This document shows, piece by piece, positions 41,302 through 49,823 of a stretch of 64,000 nt of DNA (position 1 is the stretch's first letter; each line of letters begins with the position of its first letter). The stretch comes from PMG-095 sp049324695 (GTDB lineage: Bacteria > Myxococcota_A > Polyangia > Polyangiales > Polyangiaceae), in assembly GCA_049324695.1 (NCBI GenBank), contig JBMOMJ010000019.1:62001-126000 (forward strand), read 5' to 3'. Both the position numbers and the translations under genes were made by a program. The notes under the pieces were generated by a model. That model did no database searches. It saw only the letters and a list, made by a program, of their open reading frames with translations, and had not been told where the DNA came from.

Positions 41302-44010
41302 ATGTCGGAAATCAGTCGCGCGACGCTGTTCGGGAAGCTGAACGAACCCGCATACAAGGCGATCGAGAGCGCCACGCTGTTTTGCAAGATGCGTGGCAAT
41401 CCCTATGTGGAGCTCACGCATTGGATGCATCAGCTCTTGCAGGTCCCAGATTCCGACTTGCTGCGTTTGCTCAGGCACTTTCAGGTCGATTCGGCACGGC
41501 TCGCTCGCGATCTGACGGACGCGCTGGATCGGCTGCCGCGCGGCGCAACCTCCGTTTCCGATTTGTCGATTCACGTGGAGGAATCGGTGGAGCGCGGCTG
41601 GGTTTACGGCTCGCTGCTCTTCAACGAGAACCGGGTGCGCACCGGGCACTTGGTGGTGGGCTGGCTCAAGACCTCGAGCTTGCGCAACGCGCTCACCGCA
41701 ATTTCGAAAGAGTTCCAGAAGCTCAAGGTCGACGACATCATCGACAAGTTCCAGCAGCTCACTGGTGAATCTCCGGAGGCGCGGTTGTCCGAGCGCCTGG
41801 GCTCGGCGGGTCCGGCTGCCGGCGCGGGTGACGGTGCTCCCAGCCCTGCGGAGCTCGGCAAGCAAGAAGCCCTCGCCCGCTACTCCACTGATTTGACCGA
41901 ACGCGCTCGCAAGGGCGAGATGGATCCGATCCTCGGTCGCGACGAAGAGATCCGCCAGATTGTGCAGATCTTGATGCGCCGTCGCCAAAACAACCCGATC
42001 CTCACCGGTGAGGCCGGCGTTGGTAAAACCGCCGTGGTCGAAGGCTTTGCGCAACGCATCGCCAAAGGCGACGTGCCTCCCACTTTGAAGGACGTCACCT
42101 TGCGCGTGCTGGATCTCGGCTTGTTGCAAGCCGGAGCCAGCATGAAGGGTGAATTCGAGAACCGTCTGCGCCAAGTGATCGACGAGGTGCAGGCTTCACC
42201 GAAACCCATCATTCTGTTCATCGACGAAGCGCACACCTTGATCGGTGCGGGTGGCAAAGAAGGCACGGGCGACGCTGCAAACCTGCTCAAGCCAGCGCTG
42301 GCGCGCGGCCGCTTGCGCACCATCGCGGCCACCACCTGGGCCGAATACAAAAAGTTCATCGAGCCCGATCCCGCGCTGACACGTCGCTTTCAAACAGTGC
42401 AGGTGCAAGAGCCGAGCGAAGAGAAAGCCGTGCTCATGCTGCGCGGCACTGCTTCGGTGCTGGAAGGGCATCATCGCATTCAGCTCTTGGACGAAGCCAT
42501 CGAGGCTGCGGTCAAGCTCTCTAAACGCTACATCCCCGATCGGCAATTGCCGGACAAGGCCGTGAGCTTGCTCGACACTGCCTGCGCACGCGTGGCGGTG
42601 AGCCAGCACGCGATTCCGCCTGAAGTCGAGGATACACGCCGCCACATCGACGCGCTCAGCGAGGAGCTCGCCATCATCGCACGCGAAGAGACCATCGGCA
42701 TCGACGTCGGCAAGCGCGCCGACGAGGTGCGCGAGTCACTCGACGAGCACAAGAAGAAGCTCGACGTGCTCGAGACGCGCTGGCGCTCCGAAAAAGCGCT
42801 GGTGGATCGCATCCTCGCGATTCGCGCAGAGCTACGCGGCCCGGAAGCGAAAAAGGTGGACGCTGATGCCAAGGGCGAAAACAAACCCGAGGCTTCCCCG
42901 GACGCGGCACCCGACGCCGCCGCACGCGAAACTTTGCTCGGCGAGCTGCGCGGGCTCGATGCCGAGCTCACTCAGCTACAGGCTGAAAACCCGCTGATCT
43001 TGCCGACCGTCGACGCCCAATCGATCGCCACGGTGGTTGCTGATTGGACCGGCATCCCGACTGGGCGCATGGTGAAGAACGAGATCGACACGGTGCTCAA
43101 GCTGCACGAGGTGCTTGGCAAGCGTGTTCTCGGCCAAGATCATGCGCTCGAGATGATTGCGCGGCGCATTCAAACTGCGCGCGCCGGCCTCGAGAACCCC
43201 AACAAGCCGATCGGCGTGTTCATGTTGGCTGGCCCCTCCGGCGTCGGCAAAACCGAAACCGCGCTCACCTTGGCCGAAGCACTCTACGGTGGTGAACAGA
43301 ACGTCATCACCATCAACATGAGCGAGTTCCAAGAAGCGCACACCGTTTCGACCCTGAAAGGCGCACCGCCTGGATACGTCGGGTACGGCGAAGGTGGCGT
43401 GCTCACGGAAGCCGTGCGGCGCCGTCCTTACAGCGTCGTCTTGCTCGACGAGGTCGAGAAGGCGCACCCGGACGTGCACGAGATCTTCTTCCAAGTCTTC
43501 GACAAAGGCTGGATGGAAGACGGCCAGGGCACTCGCGTCGACTTCAAGAACACGGTGATTTTGCTGACCTCCAACGCCGGCAGCGATCTCATCATGAAGA
43601 TGTGCGCAAACGGCGCGCGCCCCGATCCCACCGGCATTGCCGAAGCCATGCGCAAGCCGCTGCTCGAGGTATTCCCGGCGGCGTTGCTCGGTCGCATCGT
43701 GGTGATCCCGTATTACCCGCTCAGCGATGTCATGCTCGGCAACATCGTGCGCCTGCAGCTCGATCGCGTGAAGTCGCGCGTGCAGGAGCGCTACCAGGTG
43801 CCGTTCACCTACGACGACAGCGTGGTGGAGCTGATCTCGAGCCGTTGCACCGAGCTCGAAAGCGGCGGGCGCATGATCGATGCAGTGCTCACGAACACAC
43901 TGCTACCTCAAGTTAGCCGCGAGCTCTTGCTGCGCCAGCTCGATGGCAAGACCGTGAGCCGGGTCGCCGTGAGCGTGGCCGGCTCCGAGTTCACCTACTC
44001 CTTCGACTGA
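41302..44010 (+). CDS. tssH: T6SS sheath disassembly ATPase ClpV (TssH)
   Basis: 902 residues. N-terminal ClpV-type N domain (about 1-160), then two AAA+ modules: Walker A1 GEAGVGKTAVVEG (about 235) and Walker A2 GPSGVGKTETAL (about 645), with sensor regions (LIGAGGKEG; TLKGAPPGYVGYGEGG) and a middle coiled domain. It strips contracted TssBC sheaths and recycles them. Last gene of the plus-strand arm, 110 bases after tssG. A short GC-rich hairpin at 44016-44030 follows the stop. Confidence 0.95.
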   Translation: MSEISRATLFGKLNEPAYKAIESATLFCKMRGNPYVELTHWMHQLLQVPDSDLLRLLRHFQVDSARLARDLTDALDRLPRGATSVSDLSIHVEESVERGWVYGSLLFNENRVRTGHLVVGWLKTSSLRNALTAISKEFQKLKVDDIIDKFQQLTGESPEARLSERLGSAGPAAGAGDGAPSPAELGKQEALARYSTDLTERARKGEMDPILGRDEEIRQIVQILMRRRQNNPILTGEAGVGKTAVVEGFAQRIAKGDVPPTLKDVTLRVLDLGLLQAGASMKGEFENRLRQVIDEVQASPKPIILFIDEAHTLIGAGGKEGTGDAANLLKPALARGRLRTIAATTWAEYKKFIEPDPALTRRFQTVQVQEPSEEKAVLMLRGTASVLEGHHRIQLLDEAIEAAVKLSKRYIPDRQLPDKAVSLLDTACARVAVSQHAIPPEVEDTRRHIDALSEELAIIAREETIGIDVGKRADEVRESLDEHKKKLDVLETRWRSEKALVDRILAIRAELRGPEAKKVDADAKGENKPEASPDAAPDAAARETLLGELRGLDAELTQLQAENPLILPTVDAQSIATVVADWTGIPTGRMVKNEIDTVLKLHEVLGKRVLGQDHALEMIARRIQTARAGLENPNKPIGVFMLAGPSGVGKTETALTLAEALYGGEQNVITINMSEFQEAHTVSTLKGAPPGYVGYGEGGVLTEAVRRRPYSVVLLDEVEKAHPDVHEIFFQVFDKGWMEDGQGTRVDFKNTVILLTSNAGSDLIMKMCANGARPDPTGIAEAMRKPLLEVFPAALLGRIVVIPYYPLSDVMLGNIVRLQLDRVKSRVQERYQVPFTYDDSVVELISSRCTELESGGRMIDAVLTNTLLPQVSRELLLRQLDGKTVSRVAVSVAGSEFTYSFD

Positions 44011-44015
44011 GCACA

Positions 44016-44030
44016 CCGCCGCTGCGGCGG
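44016..44030 (+). terminator. Possible terminator hairpin after tssH
   Basis: CCGCC (44016-44020) and GGCGG (44026-44030) pair around GCTGC, directly after the tssH stop. No T tract follows, so termination efficiency is uncertain. Confidence 0.3.
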
Positions 44031-44154
44031 GGCGCAATCAACGCGCCTCGCCGCATCAAAATCCTTGGCGGATCACCAGCATTGGTGGCTGTTCCACGCA
44101 CATATTCGCGCTCAGGGCCGCGGTCGTACGCTGCGGTCGCCGGGCTTTGTCAGG

Positions 44155-44194
44155 TTTGAATCGGACCGAAATTCTGCCATAATCTGCAGAATTT
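44155..44194 (+). promoter_or_regulatory. Promoter and palindromic operator of the toxin-antitoxin pair
   Basis: A -35-like TTTGAA (44155-44160), a 17-base spacer and a -10 CATAAT (44178-44183) lie 23 bases before the antitoxin start. AAATTCTGC (44169-44177) and GCAGAATTT (44186-44194) are perfect inverted arms flanking the -10. This is the expected layout for ParD-type antitoxin binding and autoregulation. It is strikingly AT-rich compared with its surroundings. Confidence 0.65.
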
Positions 44195-44205
44195 CACGGA
44201 GACCC

Positions 44206-44436
44206 ATGGCGCTTCACATCTCGCAAGAAGTTGAGCAGCAAGTGAACGCGCTCGCCGAAGGGGCCGGGCGTGAACCCGACGCGCTGGCAACCGAGCTCCT
44301 CGACGCCGCCGTGCAACGGTATCAGCGCAAACTCGCGAAGCTTCGCGAGGCGGTTGACGCCGGCGACGCCAGTGCCGACGCCGCACCCGGTGCGTTCGAA
44401 CGGGTTCGCGCGCAGCTTGGCCTCCCGACGCGCTGA
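44206..44436 (+). CDS. ParD-like antitoxin
   Basis: 76 residues from the ATG at 44206; a frame from 44065 would run through the promoter. MALHISQEVEQQVNALAEGA then GREPDALATELLDAAVQRYQ gives a ribbon-helix-helix-like N-terminus with a helical, toxin-binding C-terminus (FERVRAQLGL). Toxin-antitoxin partner: the gene starting 3 bases after its stop. It would bind the palindromic operator upstream. Confidence 0.7.
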   Translation: MALHISQEVEQQVNALAEGAGREPDALATELLDAAVQRYQRKLAKLREAVDAGDASADAAPGAFERVRAQLGLPTR

Positions 44437-44439
44437 CCC

Positions 44440-44754
44440 GTGAGCAAAGTCGTTCTATCTCAACTTGCGGAAGGCGATCTGCTCGACATCGCCGTGTACA
44501 CTCTGCGCGAGTGGGGCGACGCTCAGTGCACTCGCTACCTTGGGCAACTCGAGAACGCCTGCCACCTCCTGGCCGATGATCCACAACGTGGCCGACCATG
44601 TGATGACGTTCGTCCGGGTCTATTCCGCTATGAAACCGGCAGGCATGTGGTGTTCTTTCGGCGCTTTCCCGATGGAGTTCGCGTGCTTCGGTTCCTTCAT
44701 GATCGCATGTTGCCGGAAATTCACGATCTCGAAGGCGACGAAGACCAAGAGTAG
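44440..44754 (+). CDS. parE: ParE/RelE-type toxin
   Basis: 104 residues from a GTG three bases after the antitoxin. The ParE fold is clear: LSQLAEGDLLDIAVYTLREW, RYLGQLENACHLLADDPQRG and VRPGLFRYETGRHVVFFRRF followed by VRVLRFLHDRMLPEIHDL. ParE toxins poison gyrase while RelE-like relatives cut mRNA; this sequence is closer to ParE. No truncation is visible. Confidence 0.75.
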   Translation: MSKVVLSQLAEGDLLDIAVYTLREWGDAQCTRYLGQLENACHLLADDPQRGRPCDDVRPGLFRYETGRHVVFFRRFPDGVRVLRFLHDRMLPEIHDLEGDEDQE

Positions 44755-44856
44755 TTGCGGCGAATGGCTCGGCGATCCGAAGCAGAGGCGGTCGAGAACC
44801 GGTAGTCAGCTGCTCATGCGCTGCTGACCGCGACCAGCTGGCCGCGCCTGCTCGCG

Positions 44857-45900
44857 TCAGAAGCTACCGGACGCAACCAAGCCGTTGAGTCCGCCGCTGA
44901 ACACTGGTGTCACGCGGAACGGCTTGCTGCTCGCTTGCTTGCTGCTGGGCCCACCGAAGATCACTAGGCCGACGCCGACGGCGGTCACCACACCACCGCT
45001 GATGAAAAGCGCGTTGGCGGTCTTCGCGAGCGATTCCGCGTCTTGGTAGAGGCCTTCCGCGCGCGGATCGCAGGTCATGTTGTCGCACAGCTTGTCGGCT
45101 TCGTCTTCCTTGCTGCGCATGTTGGCTCCAACGACGAAGCCGCCGCCGAGCAGCGCGAGGCCAACGCCGGTCGTTACCAACCCCGCGATCCGCAACGTGC
45201 CGATTCCCCCAGAGCTTTCCACTGGCTGAACTGGCGGCGGAGGCGGCTGGTCAGGTTTGACAATGTTGCCTGGTGGCGTGTCCGCAGTCGTGGGCTTCGC
45301 GGGGTCGGGCGCCGCGAAGTCGAACACGTGGCTGACGCTCTTGCCCGGCGTGAGTGCCACTTCCCAGCGCAGCGTTCGACCATCCTTGGCCGTTGCCGTG
45401 AGCGTGTGGGCACCAGCGCGCAGGAGCAGCACCTTCTTGGCGGGACTAATCGTGTAGGTTTGCCCCGGTGCGGTCGCGCCGCTGCGCACGTCGAGCACAT
45501 CGACCTCCTCCGGGTTCGAGCTCAGCTCCACGCTCGCGGTGTTGCCGCGAATCAGCAGCATGTCGCGCTCGATGGCTTCGCGCTCGTCCTTGTTGATGCC
45601 TTTGCCGCCGCGCTTCAGGTACTCGTCGTAGTACGCGAGCGCTTCCCCGTCGCGCTCGAGCTTTACGGCGCACAAGCCAAGGTTGCCCAAAACCTTCCAG
45701 CTGTTGCTCTTCTCGAACGCCAACTTGAATTGGTAGTACGCGTCCTGATAGGCCGGCGGATCACCCTGTAAGAGCTCGACACCATTACGGAAATAGGCAC
45801 GCGCCTCTTCCGGGATGCGCTCTTGAGCCGCGGCGGCGAGTGGGCTCATCGCGACGGATAGGCCGACCGCGTAAACGAGAATACGACGCTTGATGTTCAT
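44857..45900 (-). CDS. Exported TPR protein with PEGA-like segment and two C-terminal helices
   Basis: 347 residues from the ATG at 45900, which has AAGGGG seven bases upstream. A longer frame to 46371 overlaps the kinase gene and encodes Arg-rich nonsense. Signal peptide MNIKRRILVYAVGLSVAMSP ending AAAAQ. A TPR-like part (about 30-105: YYQFKLAFEKSNSWKVLGN; GEALAYYDEYLKRGG) precedes a PEGA-like beta segment (SPAKKVLLLRAGAHTLTATA). Two membrane-like helices near 215-235 and 280-300. Such proteins are common in Myxococcota beside Ser/Thr kinases; function unknown. Confidence 0.65.
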   Translation of the reverse strand: MNIKRRILVYAVGLSVAMSPLAAAAQERIPEEARAYFRNGVELLQGDPPAYQDAYYQFKLAFEKSNSWKVLGNLGLCAVKLERDGEALAYYDEYLKRGGKGINKDEREAIERDMLLIRGNTASVELSSNPEEVDVLDVRSGATAPGQTYTISPAKKVLLLRAGAHTLTATAKDGRTLRWEVALTPGKSVSHVFDFAAPDPAKPTTADTPPGNIVKPDQPPPPPVQPVESSGGIGTLRIAGLVTTGVGLALLGGGFVVGANMRSKEDEADKLCDNMTCDPRAEGLYQDAESLAKTANALFISGGVVTAVGVGLVIFGGPSSKQASSKPFRVTPVFSGGLNGLVASGSF

Positions 45901-45975
45901 GACGCCCCTTCCCAACAAACGGGCAGAGCATGACTTATCCGAAGCCGCGAGTCGCCACAAGTACGTTGGTTTTGT

Positions 45976-45997
45976 GGGGGCGGCACGCGCCGCCCCC
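45976..45997. terminator. First of two tandem perfect hairpins between kinase and TPR gene
   Basis: GGGGGCGGC (45976-45984) and GCCGCCCCC (45989-45997) form a perfect 9-bp stem with loop ACGC. It lies in the 205-base gap downstream of the kinase and upstream of the TPR gene, both minus strand. It may end the kinase transcript; there is no clear T run. Confidence 0.45.
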
Positions 45998-46023
45998 CTC
46001 GTCCGAAGTGAATTCGGACGAGG
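45997..46023. terminator. Second tandem perfect hairpin
   Basis: CCTCGTCCGAA (45997-46007) and TTCGGACGAGG (46013-46023) form a perfect 11-bp stem with loop GTGAA. Its outer base coincides with the end of the first hairpin, so the two stems abut, which is unusual for chance. Confidence 0.45.
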
Positions 46024-46105
46024 CTCCCCCCACGCGGGTACTCTGCGGCGGTTTCCTGGCCGCTTGTCGGTCCAGCTGCTTGTCGCTGCAGCTGTGCGCC
46101 GGCGC

Positions 46106-47584
46106 TCACAAATCGGTGCGGATCGTTCGGCCACCGCGCGTACGCCCCACGTCGTCGCTCTTGGGAGGCGTCGTGGCGGCCGGCGTGGCTTGAGCCGTCG
46201 GAGCCGCATCGGCCGTGGCCGGAGCGGTCGGTGAGCTCTTCGTGCCACGAGTCGTCGGTGTTCGGGGTTTGATGCGCTCCACCGCTGCGGGCGCGGGCCT
46301 AACCTGAGCGAGCGGCGGCGGTTCCACCGGCACTGGAGGCGGTTGGTCTGGAGGCGCTTCAACCACTGCACGCGCCTCCTCCGTGGGCGCGGGCGTGGCG
46401 GGCGGCGCCTGAACCAGTGCGCTTGCGGTCGGCGCGGGCTGTGAAGACGGATTCGTTTGATTGGCGTCCAGACCCGGCTGCGAACGCAGCGCTAAAGCGA
46501 GCCCAACGCCCGCGACGACGAGCGCCGAAACCGCGCCCACCCACAGCAGCGGAGCCTTCGATCTGCGAGGCGCGAGAAAATCGCCGTCGTCGCCGAGTTC
46601 GCCCGTACGCGCCCAAATCCCCGGCGTGTTGCCGCTGAGGCGCAAATCGCCCGACTGCGCAGCGGTCGTCGCAAATTGTGGCCCTGCGTTCGCCTGCCCC
46701 CCCGATGCCCATCCCGTCAGCGCAGCGTGCAACTCTTCCGCAGATTGGAAGCGATGCGAGGGTTCGCGCGCCATGGCTTTCTCGACCAGGCGCACGAACT
46801 CCGGATCTGCGTTGGGCACGATCGAAAGCGCTGAGCGCGGCTGCTCGAGCACAATCTTGAAAATCAGCTCGTTGAAAGTGTCCGCTTGAAACGGCACGAC
46901 GCCGGTCAGCGCCTCGTACAGAATCACGCCGACAGCGTACAGATCCGCGCGATGATCCACCTGCTTGCCGCCGCTGGCTTGCTCCGGCGACATGTAATAC
47001 GGCGTACCGAGCAGAGTGCCGGTGCGCGTGAGGCTCATCTCTGCCGACGAACCCGGACCGCGTGGACCGCCGAACTTCGAAATGCCGAAATCGAGCAGCT
47101 TGACGAAGTCGCCTTGTGGCTGGCGCACCAGGAAGACGTTGTCGGGCTTTAGGTCACGATGAAGGATCCCGGCGTTGTGCGCGGCGGCCAACCCGTCCAG
47201 CAACTGCAGCGCAATGGGGTAAATCTCTTCGGGCCGCAGCCGTCCTCGGCTCTGAATGCGCGAGCGCAAGCTCTCACCATCGAGCAGCTCCATCACCATG
47301 AAATGCGAGCCGCTCGGCAACACCCCGAGGTCGATCACCTCAACGATGTGACTCGAGCCAATTCGCCCAGCGGCCTGCGCTTCCAGCTGAAAGCGCTTCG
47401 CGAGCTCGTCACCCGAGCCCGCGTGCGGATGCAGTACCTTCACCGCAATTCGGCGGTGGATGCGGAGTGCTTCGCCCTCGAAAACGGCCCCCATCCCACC
47501 CTCGCCGATTTGGCGAATGATCCGATACTTACCCTCGATTAGGTCGCCAGGTTCCAGAAGTCTCAAGCCCGCCGAGCTTAGCAT
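46106..47584 (-). CDS. Eukaryotic-like Ser/Thr protein kinase
   Basis: 492 residues if it starts at the ATG at 47584 (LEPGDLIEGKYRIIRQIGEG follows). The longer ATG at 47701 shares its GCATGC with the divergent gene's start. Kinase motifs are complete: G-loop IGEGGMGAVFEGE, VAIK-type lysine RIAVKVLHP, HRDLKPDNVFLV, KLLDFGISKFGG and YMSPEQASGG. One membrane helix (APLLWVGAVSALVVAGVGLA) precedes a Pro/Ala-rich extracytoplasmic tail. Myxobacterial Pkn-type kinase, probably active. A plausible partner is the T6SS FHA protein, but nothing in the sequence proves it. Confidence 0.88.
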   Translation of the reverse strand: MLSSAGLRLLEPGDLIEGKYRIIRQIGEGGMGAVFEGEALRIHRRIAVKVLHPHAGSGDELAKRFQLEAQAAGRIGSSHIVEVIDLGVLPSGSHFMVMELLDGESLRSRIQSRGRLRPEEIYPIALQLLDGLAAAHNAGILHRDLKPDNVFLVRQPQGDFVKLLDFGISKFGGPRGPGSSAEMSLTRTGTLLGTPYYMSPEQASGGKQVDHRADLYAVGVILYEALTGVVPFQADTFNELIFKIVLEQPRSALSIVPNADPEFVRLVEKAMAREPSHRFQSAEELHAALTGWASGGQANAGPQFATTAAQSGDLRLSGNTPGIWARTGELGDDGDFLAPRRSKAPLLWVGAVSALVVAGVGLALALRSQPGLDANQTNPSSQPAPTASALVQAPPATPAPTEEARAVVEAPPDQPPPVPVEPPPLAQVRPAPAAVERIKPRTPTTRGTKSSPTAPATADAAPTAQATPAATTPPKSDDVGRTRGGRTIRTDL

Positions 47585-47699
47585 TCGTTCGGAGGGTGAG
47601 GACGATTTCAGCGCAGATTCAGCCAGAGCGGAGGCGTCGAGCGCTCGTTCAGGCTCGGAGTTCTGGTAATTGTCATCCCCGTTCCCTCGAGTCCACCGC

Positions 47700-48497
47700 A
47701 TGCCTGTATTCAACGCTCCGAGTCGCGGTCACCTTTCATCTCTCGGCACGATCTTGCTGCTTTTCGCGTGTGCGGCGCCGCCCCCTGCCCCTGCCGCCCC
47801 CGCCGCCGCGGCCCCTGCGCCCACCGCAGCCGACGCCACGTTCTCTGCTGTCCCCAGCGCGCAGAGCGATCCGGCGCCGCCCGCTGCTGCCGCCGTAGCC
47901 CCAACCTCTTCGCCGGCTCAGTTGACGTCCCCTGCCGAGACACCGCCGCCCGACAGCCGAAGCACCGCTCTCCCCGCCAATACTACTGTCCTTCACGTCG
48001 GCGACTCCTTCGCCGAATCGCTGGGCGCGCCCCTCGCCCGCCGCCTCCAAGCTGCCGGTGTTCGCAACGTGCTCGAATCCAAAACACCCAGTTACATCCC
48101 CACCTGGGCGGGCAACGGCGAGCTCAAGCGCTACCTCCAAAAACACAAACCCGACCTCGTCATCATCACTCTCGGCGGCAACGAATTCGAAATCCCAGAA
48201 CCTGCGGATCGAGTCGATCCGGTCAAACGACTCGTCCAATCGCTCGATGGGCGCCCGTGCGTCTGGATCACTCCGCCGCGCTGGAAGAAGGACACCGGTG
48301 TGCTCTCCGTCGTGCGCGACAACAGCGCTCCCTGCCGCTACCTCGATACTGACACCATCCTCCACGACTTGCCGAAAGCGCGCGACAAGATCCACCCCAA
48401 CGAAGCAGGTCGTGAAGCTTGGGCCGAAGCCGTCCTCAACTGGCTCAAAGCCGAGCGCGCCCCAACGGATGGGCGTCCGTGGGCACTCAAGCCGTAG
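47700..48497 (+). CDS. SGNH/GDSL hydrolase lipoprotein
   Basis: 265 residues from the ATG at 47700; a TTG at 47670 would add 10 residues before the signal peptide. Signal peptide ends LLLFACAAPPP (lipobox), followed by an Ala/Pro-rich linker. The catalytic domain has HVGDSFAESLG (nucleophile Ser), LGGNEFEIPEP (Asn block) and RDKIHPNEAGRE (Asp/His). A small SGNH esterase or acyl-transferase-like enzyme in the envelope; substrate unknown. Read divergently from the kinase. Confidence 0.7.
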   Translation: MPVFNAPSRGHLSSLGTILLLFACAAPPPAPAAPAAAAPAPTAADATFSAVPSAQSDPAPPAAAAVAPTSSPAQLTSPAETPPPDSRSTALPANTTVLHVGDSFAESLGAPLARRLQAAGVRNVLESKTPSYIPTWAGNGELKRYLQKHKPDLVIITLGGNEFEIPEPADRVDPVKRLVQSLDGRPCVWITPPRWKKDTGVLSVVRDNSAPCRYLDTDTILHDLPKARDKIHPNEAGREAWAEAVLNWLKAERAPTDGRPWALKP

Positions 48498-48515
48498 CGC
48501 TTCTAGGACAGAGCA

Positions 48516-49817
48516 CTACGGGCAACACACGGAGTTCCAGCCCACACCGACGTCGCGGTTCTTGCAGCCCGCGCGGCGCGCGAGGAGGTTGCGTGCCTCG
48601 TGGGTGCCGCTGGCGTAGCGGAAGGCGTGTGGGCGAGTTGGCTGGTTTTGTTGGCAATCGTTGTCGAACTCGGGCGTGCGCTCGCGCGTGACGTTGCGTG
48701 CCTCCGCTTCGAGATCGCTGGCTTCGGGAGGCTGCTCTTCGGGCAAGACGCAGCCAAAACCGGGCTTTTCGACGCGCCCAGGGCGGCAACGAGGCTCGCC
48801 CGGTTGTACGCAACGAACACCGTTGAAGCTGCGGCCGTCGGAGCACTCGCGATCGAGAACACCGTGAAGGCAGTGCCCGCTCGAGTCGGCGCCAAAGGGA
48901 CAGGTTTGGCCCGGGAGTGTTTTCACACAGCGAAAACCCAGGTGTGCACCCCACTCATCGGGATCTGAGCGGTTGCGAAGGCGCGTGTGCATCCATTTTT
49001 CGAAGCGCCGACTGAAGCTGCCGCCGCGGTACACCTTCGAATAGCCCTGCAGCGGTGGCCATGGGTATGCGCCGTACCAGCTGTCCGTCCATTCCCAGAC
49101 GTTGCCGCTGATATCGAAGAGGCCAAACGCGGCTGCCGCGAAGCTTTTGACGGGGCAGGTTTTCGGTCGTTTCCAACAAGCGCGGCCGTCGGGCGAGGCG
49201 TCGCCCCAAGGGTACTTCAAATATGCGTTGCCTCCGCGAGCCATGTATTCCCATTCAATCTCGGTTGGGAGTCGTGCACCTCGAATCGTGCAGTAGGCTT
49301 CGGCTTGCGTGAAAGTGACGCAGTTGATTGGGTGGTCGCCGCGCTCGGGTCGCGATGCGTTGCAGAGCACACGCTTGGTGGCAGCGCGCGTGCAAGCGCC
49401 GCGTTCGACGCATGCGTTGTAGGCCGCAACGGTGACTTCGGTGAGATCGGCGCAGAAGTTCACTACCTCGGTGAGAAAACGTGGGCTCTCGTCTTCACTG
49501 AAGTGTTCGCGTGCTTCGGAGCCAACCCAGAAGCGACCACCGCGCACGAGGGCCATGTCCGAGGGGCAATCGGATTTCGAGCTTGGGGCTGACTCTGCAG
49601 CAGAAGGCGCCGGTGTGGGCACCAACGCGGGCGCGGAGGGAGCTTTGGTGCGTGACGAGGCGGTGACGCTCGCAGCGCCTTGCGTGGCTTTCGTGTCGTG
49701 CTCCTCGCGCGCACAGCCGAGGCACAGCAGCGTCGCGGCGTAGATCCAGCGGCGCCCTGGGCTGAACTGGGCTCGCGCCGGTCCGAGTTTGGGTGACACG
49801 CCGCCGTCGTCTAGCAT
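48516..49817 (-). CDS. Lipoprotein with sulfatase-modifying-factor (FGE-sulfatase) domain
   Basis: 433 residues from the ATG at 49817. The frame extends to 50615 but that part overlaps the ABC solute-binding gene and is not protein-like. A hydrophobic stretch ends LLCLGCAREE (lipobox). The FGE/SUMF1 domain (about 90-330) shows MALVRGGRFWVGSE, LTEVTVAAYNACVERGACT, ARLPTEIEWEYMARGG, FDISGNVWEWTDSWYG and YRGGSFSRR...LGFRC. The active-site cysteines of true formylglycine-generating enzyme (the SYCxRYR-type region) are absent, so it is probably a structural or ligand-binding relative. A Cys-rich C-terminal part follows. Confidence 0.75.
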   Translation of the reverse strand: MLDDGGVSPKLGPARAQFSPGRRWIYAATLLCLGCAREEHDTKATQGAASVTASSRTKAPSAPALVPTPAPSAAESAPSSKSDCPSDMALVRGGRFWVGSEAREHFSEDESPRFLTEVVNFCADLTEVTVAAYNACVERGACTRAATKRVLCNASRPERGDHPINCVTFTQAEAYCTIRGARLPTEIEWEYMARGGNAYLKYPWGDASPDGRACWKRPKTCPVKSFAAAAFGLFDISGNVWEWTDSWYGAYPWPPLQGYSKVYRGGSFSRRFEKWMHTRLRNRSDPDEWGAHLGFRCVKTLPGQTCPFGADSSGHCLHGVLDRECSDGRSFNGVRCVQPGEPRCRPGRVEKPGFGCVLPEEQPPEASDLEAEARNVTRERTPEFDNDCQQNQPTRPHAFRYASGTHEARNLLARRAGCKNRDVGVGWNSVCCP

Positions 49818-49823
49818 GGGCGC

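Noticed and set aside
45901..46371. Upstream extension of the TPR protein to 504 residues
   Set aside because: Arg-rich, overlaps the kinase gene, whereas the ATG at 45900 has a ribosome-binding site and signal peptide.
47698..47703. Opposite ATG starts sharing one GCATGC for kinase and SGNH lipoprotein
   Set aside because: Possible, but the kinase ATG at 47584 sits closer to the conserved domain and leaves room for promoters, so the shared start is likely coincidence.
48516..49817. True formylglycine-generating enzyme
   Set aside because: The region between RGGSF and LGFRC lacks the active-site cysteines, so enzymatic FGE activity is not supported.
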